Source: Sinorhizobium garamanticum (GTDB taxonomy: Bacteria > Pseudomonadota > Alphaproteobacteria > Rhizobiales > Rhizobiaceae). Taken from it: 64,000 nucleotides of DNA. Below are positions 1-7,430 of this stretch, piece after piece. The DNA lies in contig NZ_CP120373.1 in assembly GCF_029892065.1 (NCBI RefSeq), positions 496,001 through 560,000 on the forward strand, read 5' to 3'. Position 1 is the stretch's first letter. Every line of letters begins with the position of its first letter. The notes under the pieces were generated by a model. The model was not told the origin of the DNA and did no database searches. It was given only the letters and a program-made list of their open reading frames with translations. The position numbers and the translations under genes are program-made.

Positions 1-154
1 TGAAAACCTTGCCGACCTCCTCCATCGCGGGAGGAAGCAAGGTGTCGCATTCCTCCACGGTTTCGAAGGCAACCAACGGCGATGGCACCTCCCGGCACGC
101 TGTCGTATTCTGCATGCAACCGACGAGAACCATGATGGCGGCAACATGTTCCAT
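1..154 (-). CDS. Partial hypothetical small secreted protein
   Basis: The reading frame starts at an ATG whose complement lies at 152-154 and runs off the left edge, giving 51 residues of the N-terminus. A good ribosome binding site (AAGGAGCG) sits 5-6 bases upstream of the start. The protein begins with a short hydrophobic stretch containing a cysteine (MEHVAAIMVLVGCMQN) followed by a hydrophilic, acidic region with two further cysteines. It resembles short hypothetical exported rhizobial proteins, but I do not recognise a named family. The C-terminus is missing. Confidence 0.65.
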   Translation of the reverse strand, partial: MEHVAAIMVLVGCMQNTTACREVPSPLVAFETVEECDTLLPPAMEEVGKVF

Positions 155-628
155 TTCCGCGCTCCTTTGACGCCGACACCTGGAACAAACGGAAGAAGCC
201 GGCAGCGGGTTCCTCGTCCGCGTCAACAATTGCTTGGTAAGGGATTGCACTGCTTGGGTTGAAAATGGGCAGGTGGCCGATTGATCAGCGGCCTTTTGCA
301 ATCAGGATGCGGACGCGCGACAACGATCATGCGCGACGGCGCATGGACACGCGGAACAAATGGTTGCAATCGGCGTTTTGGCAATAATAACAAGCGCCGC
401 GGGCGGCGGCCACGTACAAGGGAGTGAGGAATGCGTGACCTAGTTGCGCCTGCAGCGATCAGCCAAACTATGCCAGGAACATGCTATGATCGTGGCGGCA
501 TGAGCAATCGCCTACGGGTAACTTGGCCTCGCGACCGGCATTCTGTCGGCCTCCCGTCTTCGACCGGAGAACACGCACTTAACATCTTCCGCTGTTCGGT
601 AAATAAACCTTGGATAGGGAAACGTACC
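155..628. other. Intergenic region with no supported gene
   Basis: This 474-base stretch separates the partial gene at the left edge from the first glycine-zipper lipoprotein gene. An open frame that extends the lipoprotein upstream to 431 has an arginine-rich, non-lipoprotein-like N-terminus and no good start context, so I treat it as noncoding. It presumably carries promoters for both flanking genes, but I see no convincing consensus promoter. Confidence 0.5.
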
Positions 629-877
629 ATGAAGAAGGTATTTATGGCAGCAGGCCTGATCCTTTCCCTGGCGGCCTGCACGCAGACGGAAAAAGGTGCG
701 ACTATCGGCGCCGTTTCCGGCGGAATCATCGGCGGGGCCATCACCGATGATGTGGGAGGTGCCGCGGTCGGCGCAGTTGTTGGTGGCGTCGCCGGCGCCC
801 TGATCGGCAGGGCAAACGAACCTGGACGCTGCATCTATCGTGACCGTTACGGGCGGCGCTACACGGCGCGTTGCTGA
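629..877 (+). CDS. Glycine-zipper outer-membrane lipoprotein (copy 1)
   Basis: An 82-residue protein with a lipoprotein signal (MKKVFMAAGLILSLAAC, lipobox LAAC at residues 14-17). The mature part holds a glycine-rich region (GAVSGGIIGGAITDD...GAVVGGVAGALIG) of the glycine-zipper 2TM type seen in the 17-kDa antigen/SlyB class. It ends in a basic, aromatic tail (YRDRYGRRYTARC). I chose the ATG at 629 because only this start produces the lipoprotein signal. The gene is a tandem paralogue of the one at 990, which ends with nearly the same YGRRYTARC tail. A role in envelope integrity is inferred from the family only. Confidence 0.85.
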   Translation: MKKVFMAAGLILSLAACTQTEKGATIGAVSGGIIGGAITDDVGGAAVGAVVGGVAGALIGRANEPGRCIYRDRYGRRYTARC

Positions 878-989
878 TCCGGACATGCAAGACTGCAGGG
901 GGGCCACCGCGCTCCTCCGCCCCGAAATTCGTGCCCAGACAAACCATCGTCTTCTCTCATAGCAACCAAACCTCGGATAGGAACGCACC

Positions 990-1238
990 ATGAAGAAGAT
1001 ACTTCTCGTAGCAAGCCTGATCCTTCCCCTGGCGGCCTGCACGGCAACGGAAAGGGGCGCCGGCATCGGTGCCGCATCCGGCGCGATCATCGGCGGGGCA
1101 ACCACCGGAAATGTTCGCGGAGCAGCCGTTGGCGCCGGGATCGGCGGCGTAGCCGGCGCCCTTATCGGCCGCGCGAACGAGCCCGGCTATTGCTACTACC
1201 GCGACCAATACGGCCGCCGCTACACCGCGCGTTGCTGA
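990..1238 (+). CDS. Glycine-zipper outer-membrane lipoprotein (copy 2)
   Basis: An 82-residue tandem paralogue of the preceding gene, the same length and with the same plan: lipobox LAAC at residues 14-17, a glycine-zipper segment (GAASGAIIGGATTGN, GAGIGGVAGALIG) and the tail YGRRYTARC. The bases just before the start (GGATAGGAACGCACC) also match those before copy 1 (GGATAGGGAAACGTACC), so the duplication included the translation signal. A hairpin at 1257-1291 lies just downstream. Function is inferred only from the family (envelope-associated lipoprotein). Confidence 0.87.
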   Translation: MKKILLVASLILPLAACTATERGAGIGAASGAIIGGATTGNVRGAAVGAGIGGVAGALIGRANEPGYCYYRDQYGRRYTARC

Positions 1239-1256
1239 TCGGGATAGACAGCGCGA

Positions 1257-1291
1257 AACCCGGCCGGCTGCTACAATAATGCCGCCGGGTT
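1257..1291 (+). terminator. Possible terminator hairpin after the lipoprotein pair
   Basis: The arms AACCCGG (1257-1263) and CCGGGTT (1285-1291) are perfectly complementary and start 18 bases after the stop codon of the second lipoprotein gene. There is no clear T-run, so termination efficiency is uncertain. Confidence 0.35.
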
Positions 1292-1360
1292 GGCGCACGC
1301 CCTGCAAGCTCGCGCCTGCCGTGACGTGTCGTGCGAAGCCCGTCAATCAGACGGCGGGCA

Positions 1361-1555
1361 TCAGGGTCGCGACTGTGCGTTCTCGGCTGCGTCAAGACGT
1401 TCGAGCAATTCAATAAAGTGCTGCGGAATCGGTTCGTTTTCCAAGGCTTGGTAAAGCGCCTTCAATTTCGAAGCGATCTGTGCGCTCGCATCCGTCATTG
1501 AGGGAAGCTTGCCGGCACCGCCCGGCGCCTTGCGCCATCCGGAAGGCTCATTCAT
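1361..1555 (-). CDS. nepR: NepR-type anti-sigma factor (general stress response)
   Basis: A 64-residue protein matching the NepR core: QIASKLKALYQALENEPIPQHFIELLERLD (residues about 26-55) has the family's helix 1, the EPIP turn and helix 2. NepR sequesters the ECF sigma factor EcfG (RpoE2 in Sinorhizobium) until phosphorylated PhyR binds NepR instead. It is transcribed divergently from the phyR-like gene at 1744, the usual pairing. No ecfG gene lies beside it, so this is probably the second pair (RsiA2/RsiB2-like in S. meliloti) rather than the main locus; that identification is an inference from context. Confidence 0.88.
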   Translation of the reverse strand: MNEPSGWRKAPGGAGKLPSMTDASAQIASKLKALYQALENEPIPQHFIELLERLDAAENAQSRP

Positions 1556-1743
1556 TTTTCGCTTCCGCGCGCCGAAGGCCTTATCCCCCTGTTCCGGCCA
1601 TTCCTATCCCTTATGCCCGTCATCTGCTTACTCTAGGCTTTCCATAATCCAAAAGACGTGCTCAAAACATTGACGTATCTTGCTGCACGCCCATTGTCCG
1701 CAAGACCGGGACCATACCGGCACAATAGTTTAGGAAACCCTAA

Positions 1744-2541
1744 ATGTCACTTTCCACCAGGATTGCGCCACATCTTCCCTATCTGCGGCGCTATGCCCGC
1801 GCCGTCACGGGCTCGCAAGCCGCAGGCGATGCTTATGTCGCCGCCGTTCTCGAGGCGTTGATCGAGGACGTCAGTCTCTTCCCGACCGCCTCCAACGACC
1901 GGATCGGTCTCTACAAGCTGTTCTGCTCCCTGTTCGACAAGCTGGACATCGATCGCGCGCAATTGACGTCGCCCTTCGCCTGGGAGCGCAACGCCGCGGC
2001 CAATCTGTCGGTGATCGCGCCGGCGCCGCGCCAGGCATTCCTGCTGATCGCCGTTGAAGGCTTTTCCACAAGCGAGGCGGCCGAGATCATGAACCTCGAC
2101 CCCGGCGCCTTCGCCACTCTTCTCGCGGACGCGTCACAGGAGATTTCACGTCAGGTGGCGACGGAGGTCATGATTATCGAAGACGAACCGCTGATCGCCA
2201 TGGATATCGAGGACATGGTGACAAGCCTCGGACATCGCGTTACCGGGATCGCTCGAACCTATCGCGAGGCGCTCGAACTCTATCGGACAACATCGCCGAA
2301 AATGGTTCTTGCCGATATCCAGCTCGCCGACGGCAGTTCGGGTATCGACGCCGTCAACGATATCCTTGCTGAAACCACCGTGCCGGTGATCTTCATTACG
2401 GCCTTCCCCGAGCGGCTCCTGACAGGCAAGAAGCCGGAGCCGGCTTTTCTGGTAACGAAGCCCTTCAATCCGGAAATGGTGAAGGCACTGATCAGCCAGG
2501 CACTGTTCTTCGACGAACAGGCGCGAACCGGGCGCCTGTAA
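1744..2541 (+). CDS. phyR: PhyR-type anti-anti-sigma response regulator
   Basis: A 265-residue protein with an N-terminal ECF-sigma-like output domain (about 1-135) and a C-terminal receiver domain (about 140-260), the inverted order specific to PhyR. The receiver has the acidic pocket E146/D147, the phosphoacceptor D191 (VLADIQL), a TAFPERLLTG segment typical of PhyR, and K239 (VTKPF). When phosphorylated it captures NepR and frees the EcfG sigma factor. The start is preceded by AGGAAA at suitable spacing. Divergent from the nepR-like gene at 1361-1555. It is probably the RsiB2-like paralogue, since no sigma gene is adjacent. Confidence 0.92.
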   Translation: MSLSTRIAPHLPYLRRYARAVTGSQAAGDAYVAAVLEALIEDVSLFPTASNDRIGLYKLFCSLFDKLDIDRAQLTSPFAWERNAAANLSVIAPAPRQAFLLIAVEGFSTSEAAEIMNLDPGAFATLLADASQEISRQVATEVMIIEDEPLIAMDIEDMVTSLGHRVTGIARTYREALELYRTTSPKMVLADIQLADGSSGIDAVNDILAETTVPVIFITAFPERLLTGKKPEPAFLVTKPFNPEMVKALISQALFFDEQARTGRL

Positions 2542-2585
2542 ACACGCGGGCCTGCGCCACCAGCAATCCGGCATCGGACCGGACG

Positions 2586-3716
2586 TCACTCCGGCAGAGG
2601 CCGGTCAACAGGCGGCTCGCGCACCTGCTCGAATATGGTCACGGCGATAAGTGACAGGGGCAGCGCCAGAATCGCCCCGACGGCGCCCCACATCCACGTC
2701 CAGAAAATGATCGCGATGAAAATCAGAAATGGATTGATCTCGAAGCGGTGCCCCAGGACCGCCGGAACGATGAGATTTTCCATGAGCAGATGCACGACGA
2801 AGAAGGCGACAGCGGGTGCAATTCCCAGAAGCAGCGCGTCATGCGTCATCAACCCGCCGACGAGCAGCGACAGCGTCATGCAGGTCACGCCCAGGTAGGG
2901 AATGAAACTCGACACGAAGGCAAACAGCCCCCACAACGGTGCCATGGTCAGTCCGCCGCCAAGCGCGATCACCATCGTCGTCAAGCCGAGCGCCAGATAG
3001 ATGAGGCTCGCCGTCGAAAAATACTGGGCAAGTGCATCTTCGGTCGCGTTCATGATCCGGATCGCGTTCAAGCGATGCTCCCTGCCGGCAAAGGCTAGGA
3101 TGATTGTGCTGCGTAGCTGAAGGCGGCCGAGAAGAAAAAGGACAAGGGCTGCCAGAAAAATCAGTGTCTGGACGAGTGCCGGTGTCAAACCTGCTGCAAC
3201 AGCTCCAAGCACCGGGCCGGCGTTCCTTACGAGCGTGTCGGCAAGTGCGTTCTGATCGGCGTTGCGTATCAGCGCCATTCTCAACCAGGTGAACCGCTCA
3301 ATGAAGGGCAATATCCGCTCTATGACGCCCTCGGCCAGCCGGGGAGCCTCACGCGCCACCTCCGTGATCGGGACAAGAAGTGCATTCACCAGCGAGGACA
3401 GCCCGAGCACGAAGAGAAGCGCCAGCAACAGGCCGCCGAAGATCGGCGGCAGGCCGAACCTCTCCAATTCATCGGCCGCCCTGCCAAGCACGATGCCAAC
3501 GATAATCGCCAGCGTGATCGGCATCAGGATCGCTTCCATGGAATAGACGGCCGCCGAGCAGGCGATGATGAAGAGGCCGACCGTGCTTAGCGCAACCAAC
3601 AGCTCAAGGCCGTTGCTCCTTCGGACGGCGCCTCTCGGCGAATCGGCCAGCGCGATTTCCTTGTCCACGCTGCGCTTTCGTTTGCGGTTGCTCGTGATAT
3701 GCCTCGCTGTTTCCAT
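2586..3716 (-). CDS. AI-2E (PerM) family membrane transporter
   Basis: A 376-residue polytopic protein of the AI-2E/PerM family. Hydrophobic segments begin at about residue 43 (ALSTVGLFIIACSAAVYSME) and continue with paired segments, a long amphipathic central region (ALLVPITEVAREAPRLAEGVIERILPF) and a C-terminal block rich in membrane helices (FLIFIAIIFWTWMWGAVGAILALP), the characteristic family layout. I start it at 3716 because AGAAGGA lies about 8 bases upstream; a longer frame to 3758 has a basic, poorly placed extension. Substrate unknown: family members have been linked to export of signals or ions. It is convergent with phyR, with only 44 bases between. Confidence 0.85.
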   Translation of the reverse strand: METARHITSNRKRKRSVDKEIALADSPRGAVRRSNGLELLVALSTVGLFIIACSAAVYSMEAILMPITLAIIVGIVLGRAADELERFGLPPIFGGLLLALLFVLGLSSLVNALLVPITEVAREAPRLAEGVIERILPFIERFTWLRMALIRNADQNALADTLVRNAGPVLGAVAAGLTPALVQTLIFLAALVLFLLGRLQLRSTIILAFAGREHRLNAIRIMNATEDALAQYFSTASLIYLALGLTTMVIALGGGLTMAPLWGLFAFVSSFIPYLGVTCMTLSLLVGGLMTHDALLLGIAPAVAFFVVHLLMENLIVPAVLGHRFEINPFLIFIAIIFWTWMWGAVGAILALPLSLIAVTIFEQVREPPVDRPLPE

Positions 3717-3831
3717 CGGCGTCCTTCTTCTTCCGCTACCGGTTCGCAGCGTCGGCAATGCTGTCGATCAGCCGCAGATCCGGAACAGTCCGCCCTTGCC
3801 CCGCACATCCGCCTTTCACTCGAGGCATTGC

Positions 3832-4002
3832 TCATTGTTGTCCGGGTGGGAATATGTGGAGCGTCAGGGAGAGTAGGCCCAACCCCAGAACGATCATCAG
3901 CAGCGTGCGCGCCACTTCATCCGTTGTCTGCGGGATGAGGCCGAAACCGATCACGATCCCCGCGAGCACCAGCACGAAAAGGCGTGGCAGCCAGTAGAGC
4001 AT
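3832..4002 (-). CDS. Small two-segment membrane protein
   Basis: A 56-residue frame starting MLYWLPRLFVLVLAGIVIG and containing two hydrophobic segments (about residues 5-22 and 33-51) separated by a polar turn (LIPQTTDEVAR). A strong ribosome binding site (GGAAGGA, 7 bases before the ATG) supports translation. Length and the MLYW start recall DUF1328/YtjA small membrane proteins, but the internal sequence does not clearly match, so I leave it unnamed. It follows the repeat at 4062 and lies upstream of the AI-2E family gene on the same strand. Confidence 0.65.
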   Translation of the reverse strand: MLYWLPRLFVLVLAGIVIGFGLIPQTTDEVARTLLMIVLGLGLLSLTLHIFPPGQQ

Positions 4003-4061
4003 TGGTCATTCCTTCCATTACGGAACGACCGATAAACGTCCGAGCGAGTGCTTGGTTCCTG

Positions 4062-4150
4062 CTGCATGTTTCCTTAGATCGCAGCCGCTCCAAGAATAAA
4101 AACATGCGGAAATTCAAAGCGCTACAGCGCCACAGACTTGGGCGCTGCTG
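4062..4150 (+). repeat. RIME-like palindromic repeat, degenerate copy
   Basis: Begins with CTGCATGTTTCCTTA, passes through AAAAACATGCGGAAATTCAAAG and CTACAGCGCC, and ends in a decayed second palindrome. It is the same element as at 10675, in the same order (ATGCAG half then CTACAG half), with several mismatches. It lies between the ridA-like and the small membrane protein genes. Confidence 0.75.
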
Positions 4151-4191
4151 GATCCCTGTGACAGGCACAGGGATGAGGGCGAGACCGAAGC

Positions 4192-4221
4192 AAAACGCCG
4201 CCGTGCACAGGCACGGCGGCG
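4192..4221 (-). terminator. Rho-independent terminator of the RidA-like gene
   Basis: An 11-bp perfect stem (CGCCGCCGTGC / GCACGGCGGCG) with loop ACAG is followed on the minus strand by TTTT. It lies about 30 bases after the stop codon of the RidA-like gene. A second palindrome, ATCCCTGTG/CACAGGGAT, lies just beyond at 4151-4174. Confidence 0.8.
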
Positions 4222-4249
4222 CGCTTCAATTCACCAAAAAAAGAAGGAC

Positions 4250-4594
4250 TTAAGCGGCAGCGGTGACAATGACTTCGACGAGGTATTCCGGCGTTGCGAG
4301 CTTGGCTTCGCCAGTCGCGCGGGCGGGCGTGTGGCCCTGCGGCACCCAGGCGTCCCAAACGGAATTCATCTTGGCGAAATCGGCCATGTCCGCGAGCCAG
4401 ATCGTTGCCGACAGGATGCGCGTCTTGTCCGTGCCTGCGAGGGCAAGAAGACGATCGACTTCGGCGAGCGCCTGCTTCGTCTGGGTGACCACGTCGTCAC
4501 CGGCATTGCCGACCTGGCCAGCCAGATAAACCGTGTTGTTATAGACCACGGCCTGGCTCATCCGCGGCCCGGTTTCAAAGCGCTTGATTTCCAT
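4250..4594 (-). CDS. RidA/YjgF-family protein
   Basis: A 114-residue protein of the RidA (YjgF/YER057c) superfamily, which deaminates reactive enamine/imine intermediates. It shows the family's N-terminal strand with a conserved glycine (AVVYNNTVYLAGQVG), the central helix (QTKQALAEVDRLLALAG) and the TPAR segment whose arginine binds the substrate carboxylate (HTPARATGEAKL). The C-terminal strand (YLVEVIVTAAA) differs from classical RidA, so it is better placed in a RidA-like subfamily of unknown substrate. Three in-frame ATGs are possible; I prefer 4594 because CAGG is best spaced from it, but 4600 or 4603 cannot be excluded. Lies downstream of a repeat and has its own terminator. Confidence 0.88.
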   Translation of the reverse strand: MEIKRFETGPRMSQAVVYNNTVYLAGQVGNAGDDVVTQTKQALAEVDRLLALAGTDKTRILSATIWLADMADFAKMNSVWDAWVPQGHTPARATGEAKLATPEYLVEVIVTAAA

Positions 4595-4762
4595 TGTCAT
4601 CATCCTGAAGTTTGGGCCGGACGTCTTCCGTCCGACCGATGGCGTCCGCCCGCCACCGGAAGGCGAGTGGTGATGGCGGGGAAGCTCTACACCAAAGGGT
4701 AATCGAGGCCAAGGAGCGGCCGACCGAAAGCCTCAGGCTGAAAGCGATTGGACCCTGCCCTG

Positions 4763-4815
4763 CTGCATGTTTCCTTAGACCGTACGCGCGGCTGATAAGA
4801 CGCTCGGCGTTGTAG
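4763..4815 (+). repeat. RIME-like repeat with internal deletion, clamped by an inverted repeat
   Basis: Starts CTGCATGTTTCCTTAGA and ends in GGCGTTGTAG, with the centre deleted. It is directly bracketed by a perfect 9-bp inverted repeat outside the element: CCTGCCCTG (4754-4762) and CAGGGCAGG (4821-4829). It lies between ridA and the 3' end of the dpp operon. Confidence 0.75.
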
Positions 4816-4834
4816 AGTGACAGGGCAGGATATC

Positions 4835-5659
4835 TTAAGCGGCCTTCCGTGCGAGGCGCGCCTTGATGCTGGCAACGTCTGCGCGCGGCGTGGCGGCAAA
4901 CAGGGTCTTGGTATAGCTGTGCTTGGGATCCGCAAAGACCTCGTCACGGCTGCCGTATTCCACTGCCTCGCCGTAATACATCACCATAACGTCGTCTGCG
5001 ATGTAGCGTACCACCGAGAGATCATGGCTGATGAAGACATAGGTCAGGTGGAACTCGTCCTGCAGGTCCGCGAGCAGGTTAAGGACCTGCGCCTGAACCG
5101 ACAGATCGAGCGCGGAAACGGGCTCATCCAACACGAGGAGGCTGGGATTGAGCATCAAGGCGCGCGCGATGGCGATGCGTTGACGCTGGCCGCCCGAGAA
5201 CATGTGCGGATATCGATTGTAGTGTTTCTCGTCGAGACCCACCTTCTTCAGCATCGTCATGGCGCGGTCGCGCCGTTCGTCGGCTGGTGCCTTGGTGTTG
5301 ATGACCAGCGGCTCCGCCAGGATGTCCCCGATCTTCTGCCGGGGGTTGAGCGAACCATAAGGGTTCTGGAAAACGATCTGCACCTTGCGGCGCATCTCCG
5401 ACGTCAGGCCGTCCCTGGCGATGTCGACCTTCTTTCCATCGATCAGCAACTCGCCCGAGGTCGCTGGGTCGATCAGCGTGATGATGCGGCCAAGCGTCGA
5501 CTTGCCGCAGCCGCTTTCACCAACGATCGCCAGCGTCTTTCCCTCGTCCACGGTGAAGCTTACGCCTTTCAGCGCATGAACGGTACGCGCCTTGCGGAAC
5601 AGATTGCCGGGAATGTGATAGTCGCGCACCAGGTTGCGGGCTTCGAGAACATGGGTCAT
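4835..5659 (-). CDS. dppF: Dipeptide/oligopeptide ABC transporter ATPase DppF
   Basis: A 274-residue ATPase energising the peptide importer encoded by this operon. Visible motifs: Walker A GESGCGKS, the ABC signature SGGQRQR, Walker B LLVLDEP and the switch histidine in VFISHD. It starts with the DppF/OppF-type N-terminus (LEARNLVRDYHIPG) rather than the longer DppD form. Its ATG overlaps the dppD stop by 4 bases (ATGA), indicating translational coupling. It is the last gene of dppABCDF; a repeat lies right after it. Confidence 0.93.
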   Translation of the reverse strand: MTHVLEARNLVRDYHIPGNLFRKARTVHALKGVSFTVDEGKTLAIVGESGCGKSTLGRIITLIDPATSGELLIDGKKVDIARDGLTSEMRRKVQIVFQNPYGSLNPRQKIGDILAEPLVINTKAPADERRDRAMTMLKKVGLDEKHYNRYPHMFSGGQRQRIAIARALMLNPSLLVLDEPVSALDLSVQAQVLNLLADLQDEFHLTYVFISHDLSVVRYIADDVMVMYYGEAVEYGSRDEVFADPKHSYTKTLFAATPRADVASIKARLARKAA

Positions 5660-6510
5660 CGAGTGGCTCCCTCCAGCATCTGCTGGTCGTTGAAGAGTTC
5701 GGAGATCGTCGGCAACCGGTCGCCCGTCGCGTTCTCCGGCAGGGCAGCAAGAAGTGCGCGCGTGTAGTTGCTTTTCGGCGACTCGAACAGCGACAGCACA
5801 TCCGCCTCCTCGATCTTGCGGCCCTTGTACTGAACGACGACGCGATCCGCCGTTTCCGCGACCACGCCCATGTTATGGGTAATCATGATGAGGCCCATGC
5901 GGTATTCCTGCTGCAGTCTCATCAGAAGATCGAGGATCTGCTTCTGGATCGTCACGTCCAGCGCGGTGGTCGGCTCATCCGCGATGAGGAGCTTCGGATT
6001 GCAGGCAAGGGCAATGGCGATCATGACGCGCTGGCACTGCCCACCCGACATCTGATGCGGGAAATGGCCGAGGCGCTCGGCGGGCTCCGGAATGCCGACG
6101 GCCTCGAAGAGTTCGATCGCGCGCTTGCGCCGCGCCTTACGGTCGAGCCCCATATGGATACGCAATACTTCCTCGATCTGGAAGCCGACCGTGAAGCACG
6201 GGTTGAGGCTGGCGATCGGCTCCTGGAAGATCATGGCGATGTCCTTGCCGATAATCTTGCGACGGTCGGCCGCGGACATCTTCAGAAGGTCCCGTCCATT
6301 GAAGGCAAGCTTGTCCGCCGTCACCTTCGCAGTCCAAGGCAGAAGCCCCATCGCGGCAAGCATCGACACGGATTTGCCTGAGCCCGATTCCCCGACGATT
6401 GCCAGGACCTCGCCCTCATGCACCTTGAGCGAAACGCCGTCGACGGCCCGGAACGGCCCGGAAGACGTCTGGAATTCAACGACGAGATTTTCAATTTCGA
6501 GAAGCGCCAT
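5656..6510 (-). CDS. dppD: Dipeptide/oligopeptide ABC transporter ATPase DppD
   Basis: A 284-residue partner ATPase with Walker A GESGSGKS, the Q-loop region ([11 protein letters not shown]), signature MSGGQCQR and Walker B LLIADEP. The signature has cysteine in place of the usual arginine (GGQCQR), a variant also common in this subfamily. DppD and DppF form the heterodimeric motor under the DppB/DppC channel. It is one base from the dppC stop and overlaps dppF by four bases, so the three are very likely cotranslated. Confidence 0.93.
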   Translation of the reverse strand: MALLEIENLVVEFQTSSGPFRAVDGVSLKVHEGEVLAIVGESGSGKSVSMLAAMGLLPWTAKVTADKLAFNGRDLLKMSAADRRKIIGKDIAMIFQEPIASLNPCFTVGFQIEEVLRIHMGLDRKARRKRAIELFEAVGIPEPAERLGHFPHQMSGGQCQRVMIAIALACNPKLLIADEPTTALDVTIQKQILDLLMRLQQEYRMGLIMITHNMGVVAETADRVVVQYKGRKIEEADVLSLFESPKSNYTRALLAALPENATGDRLPTISELFNDQQMLEGATR

Positions 6511-6511
6511 G

Positions 6512-7420
6512 TCAGGACCTCTTCAGCTTGGGGTCGAGAGCATCACGCAGGCCATCGCCCATGAGATTGATTGCGAGAACGGTCACGAGGATCGCAAGAC
6601 CCGGGAGCGTGACGACCCACCAGGCGCGCAGAATGAACTCACGCGCTTCGGCCAGCATCGTTCCCCATTCCGGCGTCGGCGGCTGCGCGCCCATGCCGAG
6701 AAAGCCGAGTGCCGCCGCGTCGAGGATCGCACTCGAAAAGGAGAGCGTCGCCTGAACGATGAGCGGCGCCATGCAGTTCGGCAGGATGGTCTTGAACATC
6801 AGCCTCAGGTGGCCCGCGCCGGCGACCTTTGCCGCCACGACATAGTCCCGGGTCTTCTCCGTCATCACGGCGGCCCTGGTCAGCCGGACGAAATGCGGCT
6901 GGAACACCAGTGCGATCGCGATCATCGCATTGGTAAGACCGGGACCGAGCACGGCGACCAGAACCAGCGCCAGCAGCAGCGACGGAAACGCCAGGATGAT
7001 GTCCATGATCCGCATGATGACAGTATCGACCCATCCGCGGAAATAGCCGGCAATGACACCGACGAGGATGCCGCCGATCAGCGACAATGTGGTCACGATG
7101 ACGCCGACGAACAGCGAAAACCGCGTGCCGTAAATCAGTCGGGAGAGCATGTCACGGCCGACAGCATCAGTGCCGAGAAGGAATTCCACGCGACCGCCTT
7201 CCTGCCAGAACGGCGGAAGCAGAACTGCCTCCCGGAACTGGATGGTCGGATCATGGGGTGCGACAAGCGGAGCGCCTATGGCGAGCAGCACCAGGAACAG
7301 GAAGAAGAACAGCCCGATGACGGCGCCGCGGTTCTCGGCAAAATAGAACCAAAATTCGGCAAGTCTCGCTCGGCGGGACGGATCGGTCGATATGGGGCTT
7401 GTTGCGGTAACTTCGGTCAT
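6512..7420 (-). CDS. dppC: Dipeptide ABC transporter permease DppC
   Basis: A 302-residue inner-membrane permease. It has the DppC/OppC N-terminal segment (AVIGLFFFLFLVLLAIGAPLVAPHDP), an extracytoplasmic LGTDAVGRDMLSRLIYG motif characteristic of the subfamily, and the EAA loop region (VVAAKVAGAGHLRLMFKTILPN) that contacts the ATPases. About six membrane segments are visible. The ATG is preceded by GGAGGG. It lies 10 bases after dppB. Confidence 0.93.
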   Translation of the reverse strand: MTEVTATSPISTDPSRRARLAEFWFYFAENRGAVIGLFFFLFLVLLAIGAPLVAPHDPTIQFREAVLLPPFWQEGGRVEFLLGTDAVGRDMLSRLIYGTRFSLFVGVIVTTLSLIGGILVGVIAGYFRGWVDTVIMRIMDIILAFPSLLLALVLVAVLGPGLTNAMIAIALVFQPHFVRLTRAAVMTEKTRDYVVAAKVAGAGHLRLMFKTILPNCMAPLIVQATLSFSSAILDAAALGFLGMGAQPPTPEWGTMLAEAREFILRAWWVVTLPGLAILVTVLAINLMGDGLRDALDPKLKRS

Positions 7421-7430
7421 ATCGCCCTCC

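Noticed and set aside
431..628. An N-terminal extension of the first lipoprotein, starting at 431.
   Set aside because: It would bury the lipoprotein signal inside the protein. The paralogue at 990 starts at the equivalent of 629.
1556..1743. A possible EcfG-type promoter in the nepR/phyR gap (GGAAC on the minus strand near 1594).
   Set aside because: No matching CGTT element is found at 16-17 bases from the GGAAC, so I do not claim it.
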